Positions 23,494-31,145 of a stretch of DNA of 35,623 nt are shown in pieces. Position 1 is the stretch's first letter. Every line of letters begins with the position of its first letter. The position numbers and the translations under genes are program-made. The notes under the pieces are model-generated. The model searched no databases and was not told where the DNA came from. It was given only the letters and a program-made list of their open reading frames with translations. Where the stretch lies: contig JAAZXC010000014.1 of assembly GCA_014240365.1 (NCBI GenBank), forward strand, positions 1-35,623. Direction: 5' to 3'. The DNA comes from Acidimicrobiales bacterium. Lineage in GTDB: Bacteria > Actinomycetota > Acidimicrobiia > Acidimicrobiales > MedAcidi-G1.

Positions 23494-24978
23494 GTGCCAG
23501 TGATGCAGACTCGCACGATCGGGGTTGTGGGCACCGGGGTGATCGGTGCCGGCTGGGCCGTACGGGCCCTGGCCCGTGGCCATGACGTGCTGGCCTGGGA
23601 CCCGGCACCTGGAGCCCAGGAGCGGCTTCGCTCCGCCGTGTCGAGGGCATGGCCGTCGGCTCTCAGGCTGGGGCTGTTCCCGGGCGCCGATCCAGCCCGG
23701 ATCACCTGGATGGAAACCGTCGAGGAACTGGCAGCCCGAGCGGACTGGATCCAGGAGAACGCACCGGAGAATGAGGATGTAAAGCGGCCGTTGATGCGCA
23801 CCCTGGCGGACCATTCGGGCCCCGAGGTGGTGATCGCCTCCAGCTCGTCAGGCCTGCTGCCTACACGGCTCCAGGATGGTTGCCGGCACCCGGAACGGAT
23901 CCTCATAGGTCATCCGTTCAACCCCGTCTACCTTCTGCCGCTGGTCGAGGTCGTTGCCGGTGTGCAGACCTCTCAGGCGGCCATGGACGTCGCGGTTGCC
24001 CACTATGACGACCTGGTGATGTACCCGCTGGTGGTACGTACCGAGATCGAGGGCTATCTCTCGGACCGTCTCCAGGAGGCCCTGTGGCGCGAGGTGCTCC
24101 ATCTCGTCAACGACGGTGTGGCGACCACGGGCGAACTCGACGATGCCGTGAGCTACGGCCCTGGGCTGAGGTGGGCCGGCATGGGCACCAACCTCACGTT
24201 CCACCTGGCCGGAGGCGAAGGCGGCATGCGCCACATGCTCAGCCAGTTCGGGCCGGCCCTGAAGCTCCCGTGGACGAAGCTGGTGGCACCCGAGCTGACC
24301 GACGGTCTGGTCGAGGCCATGGCGGACGGTTGCGAGGCACAGGCCGACGGTCGGTCGGTTGAGCAGTTGGAACGCCTCAGGGACGACTACCTGATCGGTG
24401 TGATGCGCTCGCTGCGCCCACTGGAACTGGGTGCCGGTCGTCTCATTGCCGAGCGCGAGGCTCGTATCCACGAAGCCTCCGGCATCACCGCGTGGGCTGC
24501 TGGTGACCCGGTATCGGCGCCGCTGGCCCTGTACGAGGCGCCGGTCGAGCCGGACTGGGTCGACTACAACGGCCATATGTCGGAGTGGGCCTTCCTGACC
24601 GCTTTCGGCTGGGCCAGCGACAAGTTGTTCCGGTACATCGGGATCGACGAGGAGTACCGCGCTGCTGGATACTCGTTGTTCACGGTGGAGACCCACCTCA
24701 ATTATGTGAAGGAGGCATCGCTGGGGGATCCGCTGCGCTTCACGACACAGATACTCGGCGTCGACGCCAAACGCCTCCATCTCTTCCATGCCATGCGCCA
24801 CGCTGGAACCGGCGAACTGCTGTGCACCACCGAGCAGATGCTGCTCCACGTGGACACCGGGACCGGTTCCACGGCGCCGATCCTGCCGGGCCCGGCCTCA
24901 ACCCTTGCCGCTATCGCCGCCGTCCATGCCGACCTGCCGGTCCCACCACAGGTGGGGCGGGTCATGGGCCTCACCTGA
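23494..24978 (+). CDS. L-carnitine dehydrogenase / betainyl-CoA thioesterase fusion
   Basis: A 494-residue two-domain protein. Residues ~1-320 are a 3-hydroxyacyl-CoA dehydrogenase-type fold: NAD loop GVVGTGVIGAGWA, IASSSSG, catalytic His in IGHPFNPVYLLPLVEVV, and a helical C-terminal domain with GLRWAGMGTNLTFHLAGGEGG, as in L-carnitine 3-dehydrogenases. Residues ~345-494 are a hot-dog thioesterase of 4-hydroxybenzoyl-CoA type with VDYNGHMSE (catalytic Asp/Asn region). This pairs oxidation of carnitine to 3-dehydrocarnitine with hydrolysis of betainyl-CoA to glycine betaine, the steps flanking the BKACE reaction. The same fusion is known in rhizobial carnitine catabolism. The GTG at 23494 has GAAGGG upstream at short spacing; ATG 23503 is an alternative. 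Substrate is inferred from fusion and neighbours. Confidence 0.87.
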   Translation: MPVMQTRTIGVVGTGVIGAGWAVRALARGHDVLAWDPAPGAQERLRSAVSRAWPSALRLGLFPGADPARITWMETVEELAARADWIQENAPENEDVKRPLMRTLADHSGPEVVIASSSSGLLPTRLQDGCRHPERILIGHPFNPVYLLPLVEVVAGVQTSQAAMDVAVAHYDDLVMYPLVVRTEIEGYLSDRLQEALWREVLHLVNDGVATTGELDDAVSYGPGLRWAGMGTNLTFHLAGGEGGMRHMLSQFGPALKLPWTKLVAPELTDGLVEAMADGCEAQADGRSVEQLERLRDDYLIGVMRSLRPLELGAGRLIAEREARIHEASGITAWAAGDPVSAPLALYEAPVEPDWVDYNGHMSEWAFLTAFGWASDKLFRYIGIDEEYRAAGYSLFTVETHLNYVKEASLGDPLRFTTQILGVDAKRLHLFHAMRHAGTGELLCTTEQMLLHVDTGTGSTAPILPGPASTLAAIAAVHADLPVPPQVGRVMGLT

Positions 24979-25012
24979 CCGCCCAGCCGGTCCCCGACCC
25001 ACGGAGCACACC

Positions 25013-26173
25013 ATGGACTTCGCCCTGACAGACGAGCAGGAGATGATCGTCGAGACGGTCCGGTCATTCGTCGAGCGCGAGCTGGTTCCCCACGAGGACG
25101 AGGTGGAACGGCTCGGCGACATGCGCCCTGAGCTGGTGGCCGAGATCCGAGAGCGGTCTCTGGCCGCCGGCATCTACGCGGCCAACATGCCGGTTGACCT
25201 GGGTGGTGGTGGTCTGGACAACCTCACGATGGCGCTGGTCGACCGGGCCTTCGGCTGGACGTCGTACGCGCTCCACTACGTGGTGGCCAGGCCCTCCAAC
25301 ATCCTGCAGGCCTGCACGGGCGACCAGATCGAGGAGTACCTGCTCCCGACGATCCGTGGCGAACGGGTTGACTGCCTGGCGATGAGCGAGCCGGACGCAG
25401 GCTCCGATGTGCGGGGCATGTCATGTAGGGCGGTTCGCGACGGCGACGACTTCGTCATAAACGGCACCAAGCACTTCATAAGCCACGCCGACCTGGCCGA
25501 CTACACCATTCTCTTCGCTGCAACCGGCGAGGAGGAGACGCCCCGGGGGCCGAAGAAGCTCATCACCTCCTTCCTGGTCGACCACGACACGCCGGGCCTC
25601 GAGCTGGCCCCGGGCTACGAGTCGGTCTCGAACCGCGGGTACCACAACCTGATCCTGAACTTCGACGACTGCCGGGTGCCGGCGTCAAAGGTGCTGGGCG
25701 AGCAGGACCGGGGTTTTGACGTGGCCAACGAATGGCTGGGGTCCACTCGCCTCCAGGTGGCATCGGTGTGCCTGGGGAGGGCGGACAGGGCGATGTCGGT
25801 GGCGCTGGACTGGGCGGCCTCCCGGGAGCAGTTCGGCCAGAAGATCGGGAAGTTCCAGGGCGTCTCGTTCAAGTTGGCCGACATGCGCACTGCCATGATC
25901 GCCGCCGAACTGATGACCTACCGGGCGGCCTGGCTGATGGACCGGGGCACCATGTCCGACGGTGACGCTGCGATGGCGAAGATCTCCTCAACCGAGATGC
26001 TGCAGTTCGTTTCCGACGAGGCCATCCAGATCCTGGGCGGCATGGGCCTCATGAAGGAACTTCCCCTGGAGCGGATCTGGAGGGATGCTCGGGTGGATCG
26101 CATCTGGGATGGCACCAGTGAGATCCAGCGGCACATTCTGAGCCGCGAGATGCTCCGCCCTCTGGGCGCCTGA
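25013..26173 (+). CDS. Acyl-CoA dehydrogenase, probable gamma-butyrobetainyl-CoA/crotonobetainyl-CoA enzyme (CaiA-like)
   Basis: A 386-residue FAD acyl-CoA dehydrogenase with the usual three domains: N-terminal helices, a beta domain with CLAMSEPDAGSD and FVINGTKHFISHADLADYTILFAATG, and a C-terminal helical domain with SREQFGQKIGKFQGVSFKLADM and QILGGMGLMKELPLERIWRDARVDRIW. GGAG seven bases before ATG 25013 supports the start. The catalytic-base position, Y-E-G-T in most short/medium-chain enzymes, reads W-D-G-T here (D366). The alternative helix-G site used by isovaleryl-type enzymes has no Glu (STRLQ). Followed by a CoA ligase and caiD, it probably oxidises gamma-butyrobetainyl-CoA to crotonobetainyl-CoA, donating electrons to ETF. 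Another quaternary-amine acyl-CoA is possible. Confidence 0.85.
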   Translation: MDFALTDEQEMIVETVRSFVERELVPHEDEVERLGDMRPELVAEIRERSLAAGIYAANMPVDLGGGGLDNLTMALVDRAFGWTSYALHYVVARPSNILQACTGDQIEEYLLPTIRGERVDCLAMSEPDAGSDVRGMSCRAVRDGDDFVINGTKHFISHADLADYTILFAATGEEETPRGPKKLITSFLVDHDTPGLELAPGYESVSNRGYHNLILNFDDCRVPASKVLGEQDRGFDVANEWLGSTRLQVASVCLGRADRAMSVALDWAASREQFGQKIGKFQGVSFKLADMRTAMIAAELMTYRAAWLMDRGTMSDGDAAMAKISSTEMLQFVSDEAIQILGGMGLMKELPLERIWRDARVDRIWDGTSEIQRHILSREMLRPLGA

Positions 26174-26202
26174 ACCGGTCGACGGCAGGGGGTCAGGACC
26201 GC

Positions 26203-28227
26203 ATGCACCGACTGGCCCGACTCCTGGCTCCGACGTCGATCGCCGTGGTGGGAGGTCGTCCGGCCGAGCTGGCCATACAGCAGTGCCTTGCGCTCGGGTT
26301 CGAAGGCGAACTCTGGCCGGTCCACCCGACCCGGTCGGAGCTGGCCGGCCACGCGACCGTCCCGAGCATCGCGGAGCTGCCGGGGTCACCGGACGCCGCT
26401 CTGGTGGCGGTCAACCGGCACGAGACGATCGAGGTGGTGGCCGCCCTTGCGGCCGTAGGTGCAGGCGCCGCCGTCTGCTACGCATCGGGCTTCGCCGAGG
26501 TGGGCGGGGTCGGCATCGACCTCCAGACCGACCTGGTGGCGGCGGCCGGGTCGATGCCTGTGCTGGGCCCGAACTGCTACGGCACGGTGGCTGCGACGGT
26601 GGGGGCGGCCCTGTGGCCTGACCAGCAGGGCCTACGGCGATGCCGGCGGGGGGTGGCCTTCGTGACACAGAGCGGCAACATCGCCCTGAACCTCACGATG
26701 CAGAGTCGCCGGATGCCGATAAGCCACGTGCTGACCGTCGGCAATCAGGCGGACGTCGGCATCGAGGAGTGCATCGAGGCCCTCGTCGGCGACCCGTCGG
26801 TGTCGGCGATCGGCCTGCACATGGAGGCCCTCGGCGACGTCCCCAGGTTCGAGGCCGTCTGCAGGCGGGCATCGGAAGCCGACGTGCCGGTGGTCGTCCT
26901 GAAGACGGGTTCCTCGACCCTGGGTGCCCGGATCGCCGTCTCGCACACCTCCTCGATGGTCGGTGACGCCACCGCCTACCGGGTTCTCTTCGAGCGCCTC
27001 GGCGTTCGACAGGTCGAATCGATCCCGGAGCTGCTGGACACGCTGGCCGTCCTGGACCGCCTCGGTGGCATCCCGGGGCGGCGGCTGGTCTCGATGAGCT
27101 GTTCGGGGGGCGAGGCATCGGTGGTCGCCGACCGGGCCGAGTCCTTGGACCTGGACTTTCCGGCGTTCGACGAGGGGCATGGTGCCCGCATCGCCGGCAC
27201 GCTCTCCGAGCTGGTGTCGGTCTCCAACCCGCTCGACTACCACACCTTCATCTGGGGCGACCCCGGGCGTCTCAGGGCCACCTTCACGGCGGTGATGGAC
27301 GGGCCGCTGGATGCGGCGATGCTCGTACTCGACTTCCCGTCGGCGGGTCTCGACGACTCCGGATGGTGGCCGACCCTGGGCGCCTTTGCAGAAGCCTGCC
27401 GAGACACCGGGGTGCCCGGGGTGGTGGTGGCATCGATGGCCGAGAACCTCCCCCCGGAGGTGGAGGCGGCGACCGATGAGGCCGGCATGGTCGCCATCCG
27501 TGGCATCGGTGAGGCGCTGAGGGCACTGGAGGCGTCGGCGTGGTGGGGCAGCCGGCGGACCCGATCTCCGCTGCTGGCGGTTGCGCCGTTCGATCGCGAC
27601 GGCCTGCGGACCCTCTACGAGGTGGAGGCCGGCGGCCTCCTGGAGGCGGCGGGGGTGCCCGTTCCACGTGGCTTCGTCGTTCCAGCCGTCGATGCCGTGG
27701 CGGCCTGTGGGTCCCTGGCTGGGCGGGTCGTGGTGAAGGCCATCGGGACGGCGCACAAGACCGAGGCCGGCCGGGTGGCTGTAGGGCTGGCCGGTGCCTC
27801 CGAGGTGGGCGCCGCTCTGGATGCCATGGACCTTGCCGACGACGCCGAGGTGCTGGTCGAGGACTTCGTCGACGACGCCGTCGTCGAGTTGCTGGTCAGC
27901 ATCCGGCGGGAGCCGCCGGTGGGCTGGCTCCTCACGCTGGGAATCGGCGGCACGCTGGTGGAGCTGCTGGGCGACACCACCAGCCTGCTGCTCCCAGTGG
28001 ATGCCGCCGAGGTGATCGTCGCCCTTAGGAGCCTGGCCGGGTGGCCGCTGATCGAGGGACACCGGGGGAAGCCGCCAGCCGACCTGGATGCGCTTGTGGC
28101 GACCATCCTCGGGATTGCCGGGGTGGTGGAGATGCGCCCCGACCTGGTGGAGCTGGAGTGCAATCCGGTGCTGGCCCGCCCGGTCGGAGCGATCACGGTC
28201 GACGCCCTTGCAACCGTGGTGGACTGA
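26203..28227 (+). CDS. NDP-forming acyl-CoA synthetase, predicted carnitine/gamma-butyrobetaine CoA ligase
   Basis: A 674-residue single-chain member of the acyl-CoA synthetase (NDP-forming) family. Domains in order: an N-terminal CoA-binding Rossmann fold (APTSIAVVGGRPAE); succinyl-CoA-ligase-like domains with the phospho-His motif VSHTSSMVGD; and a C-terminal ATP-grasp domain (LLEAAGVPVPRGFVV, VVVKAIGTAHKTEAGRVAVGL, LVEDFVDDAVVELLVSIRRE, ELECNPVLARPVG). It forms acyl-CoA with ATP giving ADP + Pi. Position between an acyl-CoA dehydrogenase and caiD (20 bp before the latter) implies activation of gamma-butyrobetaine, crotonobetaine or carnitine. Enterobacterial cai operons use the unrelated AMP-forming CaiC and the CoA-transferase CaiB, so this would be a non-homologous replacement. 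The substrate is inferred only. Confidence 0.85.
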   Translation: MHRLARLLAPTSIAVVGGRPAELAIQQCLALGFEGELWPVHPTRSELAGHATVPSIAELPGSPDAALVAVNRHETIEVVAALAAVGAGAAVCYASGFAEVGGVGIDLQTDLVAAAGSMPVLGPNCYGTVAATVGAALWPDQQGLRRCRRGVAFVTQSGNIALNLTMQSRRMPISHVLTVGNQADVGIEECIEALVGDPSVSAIGLHMEALGDVPRFEAVCRRASEADVPVVVLKTGSSTLGARIAVSHTSSMVGDATAYRVLFERLGVRQVESIPELLDTLAVLDRLGGIPGRRLVSMSCSGGEASVVADRAESLDLDFPAFDEGHGARIAGTLSELVSVSNPLDYHTFIWGDPGRLRATFTAVMDGPLDAAMLVLDFPSAGLDDSGWWPTLGAFAEACRDTGVPGVVVASMAENLPPEVEAATDEAGMVAIRGIGEALRALEASAWWGSRRTRSPLLAVAPFDRDGLRTLYEVEAGGLLEAAGVPVPRGFVVPAVDAVAACGSLAGRVVVKAIGTAHKTEAGRVAVGLAGASEVGAALDAMDLADDAEVLVEDFVDDAVVELLVSIRREPPVGWLLTLGIGGTLVELLGDTTSLLLPVDAAEVIVALRSLAGWPLIEGHRGKPPADLDALVATILGIAGVVEMRPDLVELECNPVLARPVGAITVDALATVVD

Positions 28228-28247
28228 CCCGTGAGGAGGACACCCGT

Positions 28248-29087
28248 ATGAACGAAGCCAACGATGCCGACGCTGAGACAGACGCGAACCAGACCGCCGC
28301 CGCCTCCGGCCCGAGGGTGCACACCAGGGTGGACGGAGGCGTCCTGTCGGTGGTGCTGGACCGCCCGAAGGCCAATGCCATCGACGCGGCAACCAGTCGC
28401 GAGCTGGGCTCGGTGTTCGCAGGGTTCAGGGACGATCCGTCCCTGAGGGTGGCGGTATTCACGGGTGCCGGAGAGCGGTTCTTCTCAGCCGGATGGGACC
28501 TCGGGGCGGCCGCTGCCGGTGAGGACTTCGAGGCCGACTACGGCGAGGGCGGATTCGGAGGGTTCTGCGAGCTGCCGGGGCGCGGCAAGCCGGTGGTCTG
28601 TGCGGTGAACGGAATGGCCGTCGGTGGTGGATTCGAGATCGCCATGGCAGCGGAGTTCGTCGTGGCCGCCGACCATGCCCGGTTCTTCCTGCCGGAGACG
28701 GGTCTGGGGATCATCCCGGATGCGGGTGCCATCCGCCTGCCCCGGATGCTCCCGCACGCGATCGCCAACGAGGTGCTCTATGGCGGTAGGAGGTTGGACG
28801 CGTCCGAGGCCGAGCGCTGGGGTCTGGTGAACCAGGTCGGGGCCGCCGCCGATCTGGAGGATGCCGCTATGGAACTGGCCAGCCGGATCGCATCTGCCGC
28901 ACCGCTGGCGGTGGAGGCGGTGATGGCCATCGACCGGGCCACCCGCCACCTATCCCTGGGCGAGGCCTTCGGGCACCTCCGATCCGGCGACCTCGAGGCC
29001 TATGAACGCATGCTCGTGTCGGAGGACGCGAAGGAGGGCCCCCGTGCCTTCGCCGAGAAACGCGATCCCTACTGGCAGGGGGCATGA
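28248..29087 (+). CDS. caiD: Carnitinyl-CoA dehydratase
   Basis: A 279-residue crotonase-fold protein closely resembling enterobacterial CaiD from residue ~36: LDRPKANAIDAATS, FRDDPSLRVAVFTGAGERFFSAGWDL, and the C-terminal SEDAKEGPRAFAEKRDP block match it almost residue for residue as remembered. The two active-site glutamates of CaiD (E111/E131 in E. coli) correspond to E130 in GGGFE and E150 in FLPETGLG, with identical spacing. The family interconverts crotonobetainyl-CoA and L-carnitinyl-CoA. An Asp/Ala-rich stretch of ~20 residues at the N-terminus is extra. AGGAGG eight bases before ATG 28248 sets the start. This gene gives the strongest substrate evidence for the whole plus-strand block. 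Its stop codon overlaps the 19-bp palindrome at 29086. Confidence 0.93.
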   Translation: MNEANDADAETDANQTAAASGPRVHTRVDGGVLSVVLDRPKANAIDAATSRELGSVFAGFRDDPSLRVAVFTGAGERFFSAGWDLGAAAAGEDFEADYGEGGFGGFCELPGRGKPVVCAVNGMAVGGGFEIAMAAEFVVAADHARFFLPETGLGIIPDAGAIRLPRMLPHAIANEVLYGGRRLDASEAERWGLVNQVGAAADLEDAAMELASRIASAAPLAVEAVMAIDRATRHLSLGEAFGHLRSGDLEAYERMLVSEDAKEGPRAFAEKRDPYWQGA

Positions 29088-29104
29088 TTTCCCAGGGGGA
29101 AATC
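29086..29104. promoter_or_regulatory. 19-bp palindrome at caiD 3' end
   Basis: GATTTCCCAGGGGGAAATC has perfect 8-bp arms and a 3-bp centre, starting within the caiD stop codon. It could be a short terminator hairpin closing the carnitine operon or an operator for the fdh operon. It shares TTCCC...GGGAA with the dyads near 12000, but the half-site spacing is 3 instead of 7, so it is not clearly the same site. Confidence 0.45.
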
Positions 29105-29144
29105 CGTATGTCTGCAAACCGCGCTAGGTTCGGGGCCGACGAGC

Positions 29145-29159
29145 GCCCCTGAAGGGGGC
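29145..29159. terminator. Hairpin in caiD-fdhA intergenic region
   Basis: GCCCCT-GA-AGGGG(G)C folds with one bulged G, and flanking AGC/GCT nearly extends the stem. It sits between caiD and the fdhA start, with no U-tract. It may terminate or attenuate readthrough from the carnitine operon. The remainder of the 126-bp gap holds TAGGTT (29125-29130), a -10-like hexamer without a matching -35, and a GGGGGA run just before ATG 29214. Confidence 0.35.
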
Positions 29160-29213
29160 TGGTCGCAATGGTCGGACGACGAGGTCCGATCTGACACCAT
29201 TTATGGGGGACAC

Positions 29214-31145
29214 ATGAGCCAGCGCCTCACGACGCCGATGGTCCGCGATGACGGAGTTCTCCGCGAGGCGACCTGGGAGGAGGCCCTCCAACGGGCCGCC
29301 GACGGGTTCCGCTCGGTGCTCGACGCACACGGACCTACGGCCTTCGGCATGTTCAGCTGTTCGAAGACCACCAACGAGGTGAATTACGCCGCACAGCGGT
29401 TCACCCGCAGGGTCATCGGTTCCAACAACATCGACAGCTGCAACCGAACTTGACACGCTCCCAGCGTCGTCGGTCTGGCGACAGTCTTCGGAGCGGGTGG
29501 CGGTACCTCCTCGTATGTGGAGGTCGAGAATGTGGACGCCGTCGTCATGTGGGGCACGAACGCCCGTAACGCCCACCCGATCTTCTTCCACCACGTGATC
29601 AAGGGCATCGACAATGGTGCCCGCTCGTGGACCATTGATCCACGACGGACCAGCACAGCTAAGTTCACCGACTCGTGGCTGGGCCTGAACGTCGGAACCG
29701 ACATCGGTCTGGCGAACGGCGTGGCCCGTGAGATCATCGCAGCGGGTCTCACCGATGACGAGTTCATCCGCAATGCCACCACCGGCTACGAGGAGTTCGT
29801 GGCATTCGTGGAACCGTGGACTCTGGAGCACACCGCTGAGGTGACCGGCGTGCCGGCCGAGGCGATCCGGGACCTGGCACACGGCTACGCCACCGCACCC
29901 ACAGCCCAGATCTGCTGGACGCTGGGCATCACCGAGCACCACACGGGCGTCGACAACGTCCAGTCCCTCTGCAACCTGGCGTTGCTCACCGGACACGTGG
30001 GCCGCTGGGGTTCGGGCCTTGTTCCCCTGCGCGGCCAGAACAACGTGCAGGGTGGCGGCGACATGGGTGCCCTACCCAACAAGTTGACCGGGTTCCAGGA
30101 CGTGGAGGACGACGAGGTTCGGGCGAAGTTCGAGGCGGCATGGGATTGCGAGATCCCTCCGAAGAACGGCTGGAACCTCACCCAGATGTTCGAGGCCATG
30201 GAGCGCGACGAGTTGAAGGCCGTGTACGTCATCGGCGAGAACCCAGCAGACTCGGAGGCAGACGTCAAGCACGCACGGGCCATGTTGGAGAAGCTCGACA
30301 TGCTGGTCGTACAGGACGTTTTCATGACCCGGACGGCAAAGATGGCCGACGTGGTCCTGCCCGCCGCCCTTGGATGGGCAGAGTCCGACGGCACTGCCAC
30401 CAACAGCGAGCGTCGGGTCCAGCGAATGCGCGCAGCCGTGCCACCTCCCGGTCAGGCCCGTCAGGAGATCGGGATCATCAACGACCTGGCCGCCCTCATG
30501 GGCGACGACGCCTGGGGGAACCCGACGGCCGAGGAATTCTGGGAGGAACTCAGGACCGTGTCACCAATGCACGGCGGGATGTCGTGGGAGCGTCTCGAGG
30601 CGGAGGGCGGGATCCAGTGGCCCTGTCCGACCGAGGACCATCCGGGGAGCCCTTTCCTGCATGGTCGTCTATGGGAACGGCCGGTCCAGGGCCGACGGGC
30701 CCCCTTCTCGTGCGTGGAGGACCGTCCGCCGCTGGACGTGCTTAGCGAGGAATTCCCGTTGCGTCTCACGACCGTCAGGGCACTGGACTCGTACAACACA
30801 GGTGTCCAGACCAGCGGGTACTCATCGCCGATTCGCAGCGGGGAGGCCCTCCAGGTGTCGGTTGTGGATGCGGCAGCCCTGGGTGTCGTGGCTGGCGAGC
30901 GTGTGCTTGTCTCCTCGCGGCGCGGCGCCATCCGGATGACGATCGGAATCGAGCTGGAGTTGGCTGTGGGCCTCTGTCACACGACCTTCCACTTCCCCGA
31001 ACTGGCCGACGTGAACCAGATCACCAGCGACGCCGTTGACCCGAAGTCGGGGACCGCTGAGTTCAAGGCGGCGGCGATCCGCATCGACCGACTGGACGAG
31101 GACGACCGGGCGGAACTTGACGAGAGGGTCGGGGCAGGTGCCTGA
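29214..31145 (+). CDS. fdhA: Formate dehydrogenase catalytic (Mo/W-bis-MGD) subunit, selenoprotein with in-frame TGA at 29451-29453
   Basis: A 643-residue molybdopterin oxidoreductase read through a TGA at codon 80. Upstream sequence ends NNIDSCNRT and downstream continues HAPSVVGLATVFGAGG in the same frame, exactly the FdhF-type context where Sec or Cys ligates Mo/W (CRVUHGPSV in E. coli). A SECIS-like hairpin follows (separate entry), so the TGA encodes selenocysteine rather than breaking the gene. Later blocks VDAVVMWGTNARNAHPI, LLTGHVGRWGSGLVPLRGQNNVQGGGDMG, VYVIGENPADSE and the C-terminal MoCo-binding CHTTFHFPE are intact. It oxidises formate to CO2. The protein lacks the usual N-terminal Fe-S region; that part is a separate gene at 32967. 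The start MSQRLTTPMVR corresponds to the point in fused FdsA just after the first [4Fe-4S] domain. Confidence 0.93.
29456..29495 (+). promoter_or_regulatory. SECIS-like stem-loop for selenocysteine insertion
   Basis: Directly after the TGA, CGCTCC (29456-29461) pairs with GGAGCG (29490-29495). An upper stem GUCGUC/GGCGAC (29466-29471 with 29477-29482, one U-G) closes a GGUCU loop at 29472-29476. Exactly 18 nt separate UGA from GGUC, the same distance and the same GGUC loop as in the E. coli fdhF SECIS. The hairpin lies inside coding sequence, as bacterial SECIS elements do, and would bind SelB. Confidence 0.85.

Noticed and set aside
26632-28392. 586-codon minus-strand open frame
   Set aside because: It mirrors the third-position GC bias of the acyl-CoA synthetase on the plus strand, with no recognisable domain.
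29214-29453. A 79-residue gene ending at TGA, followed by a truncated formate dehydrogenase (pseudogene or nonsense mutation)
   Set aside because: Same frame continues with conserved FDH sequence directly after TGA, which sits exactly at the Sec/Cys position, and a SECIS-like hairpin follows.
31036-31137. Upstream start for the FdsG-FdsB fusion
   Set aside because: This segment lies inside fdhA in another frame, is Arg/Ser-rich and unlike NuoE; GTG 31138 is the sensible start.
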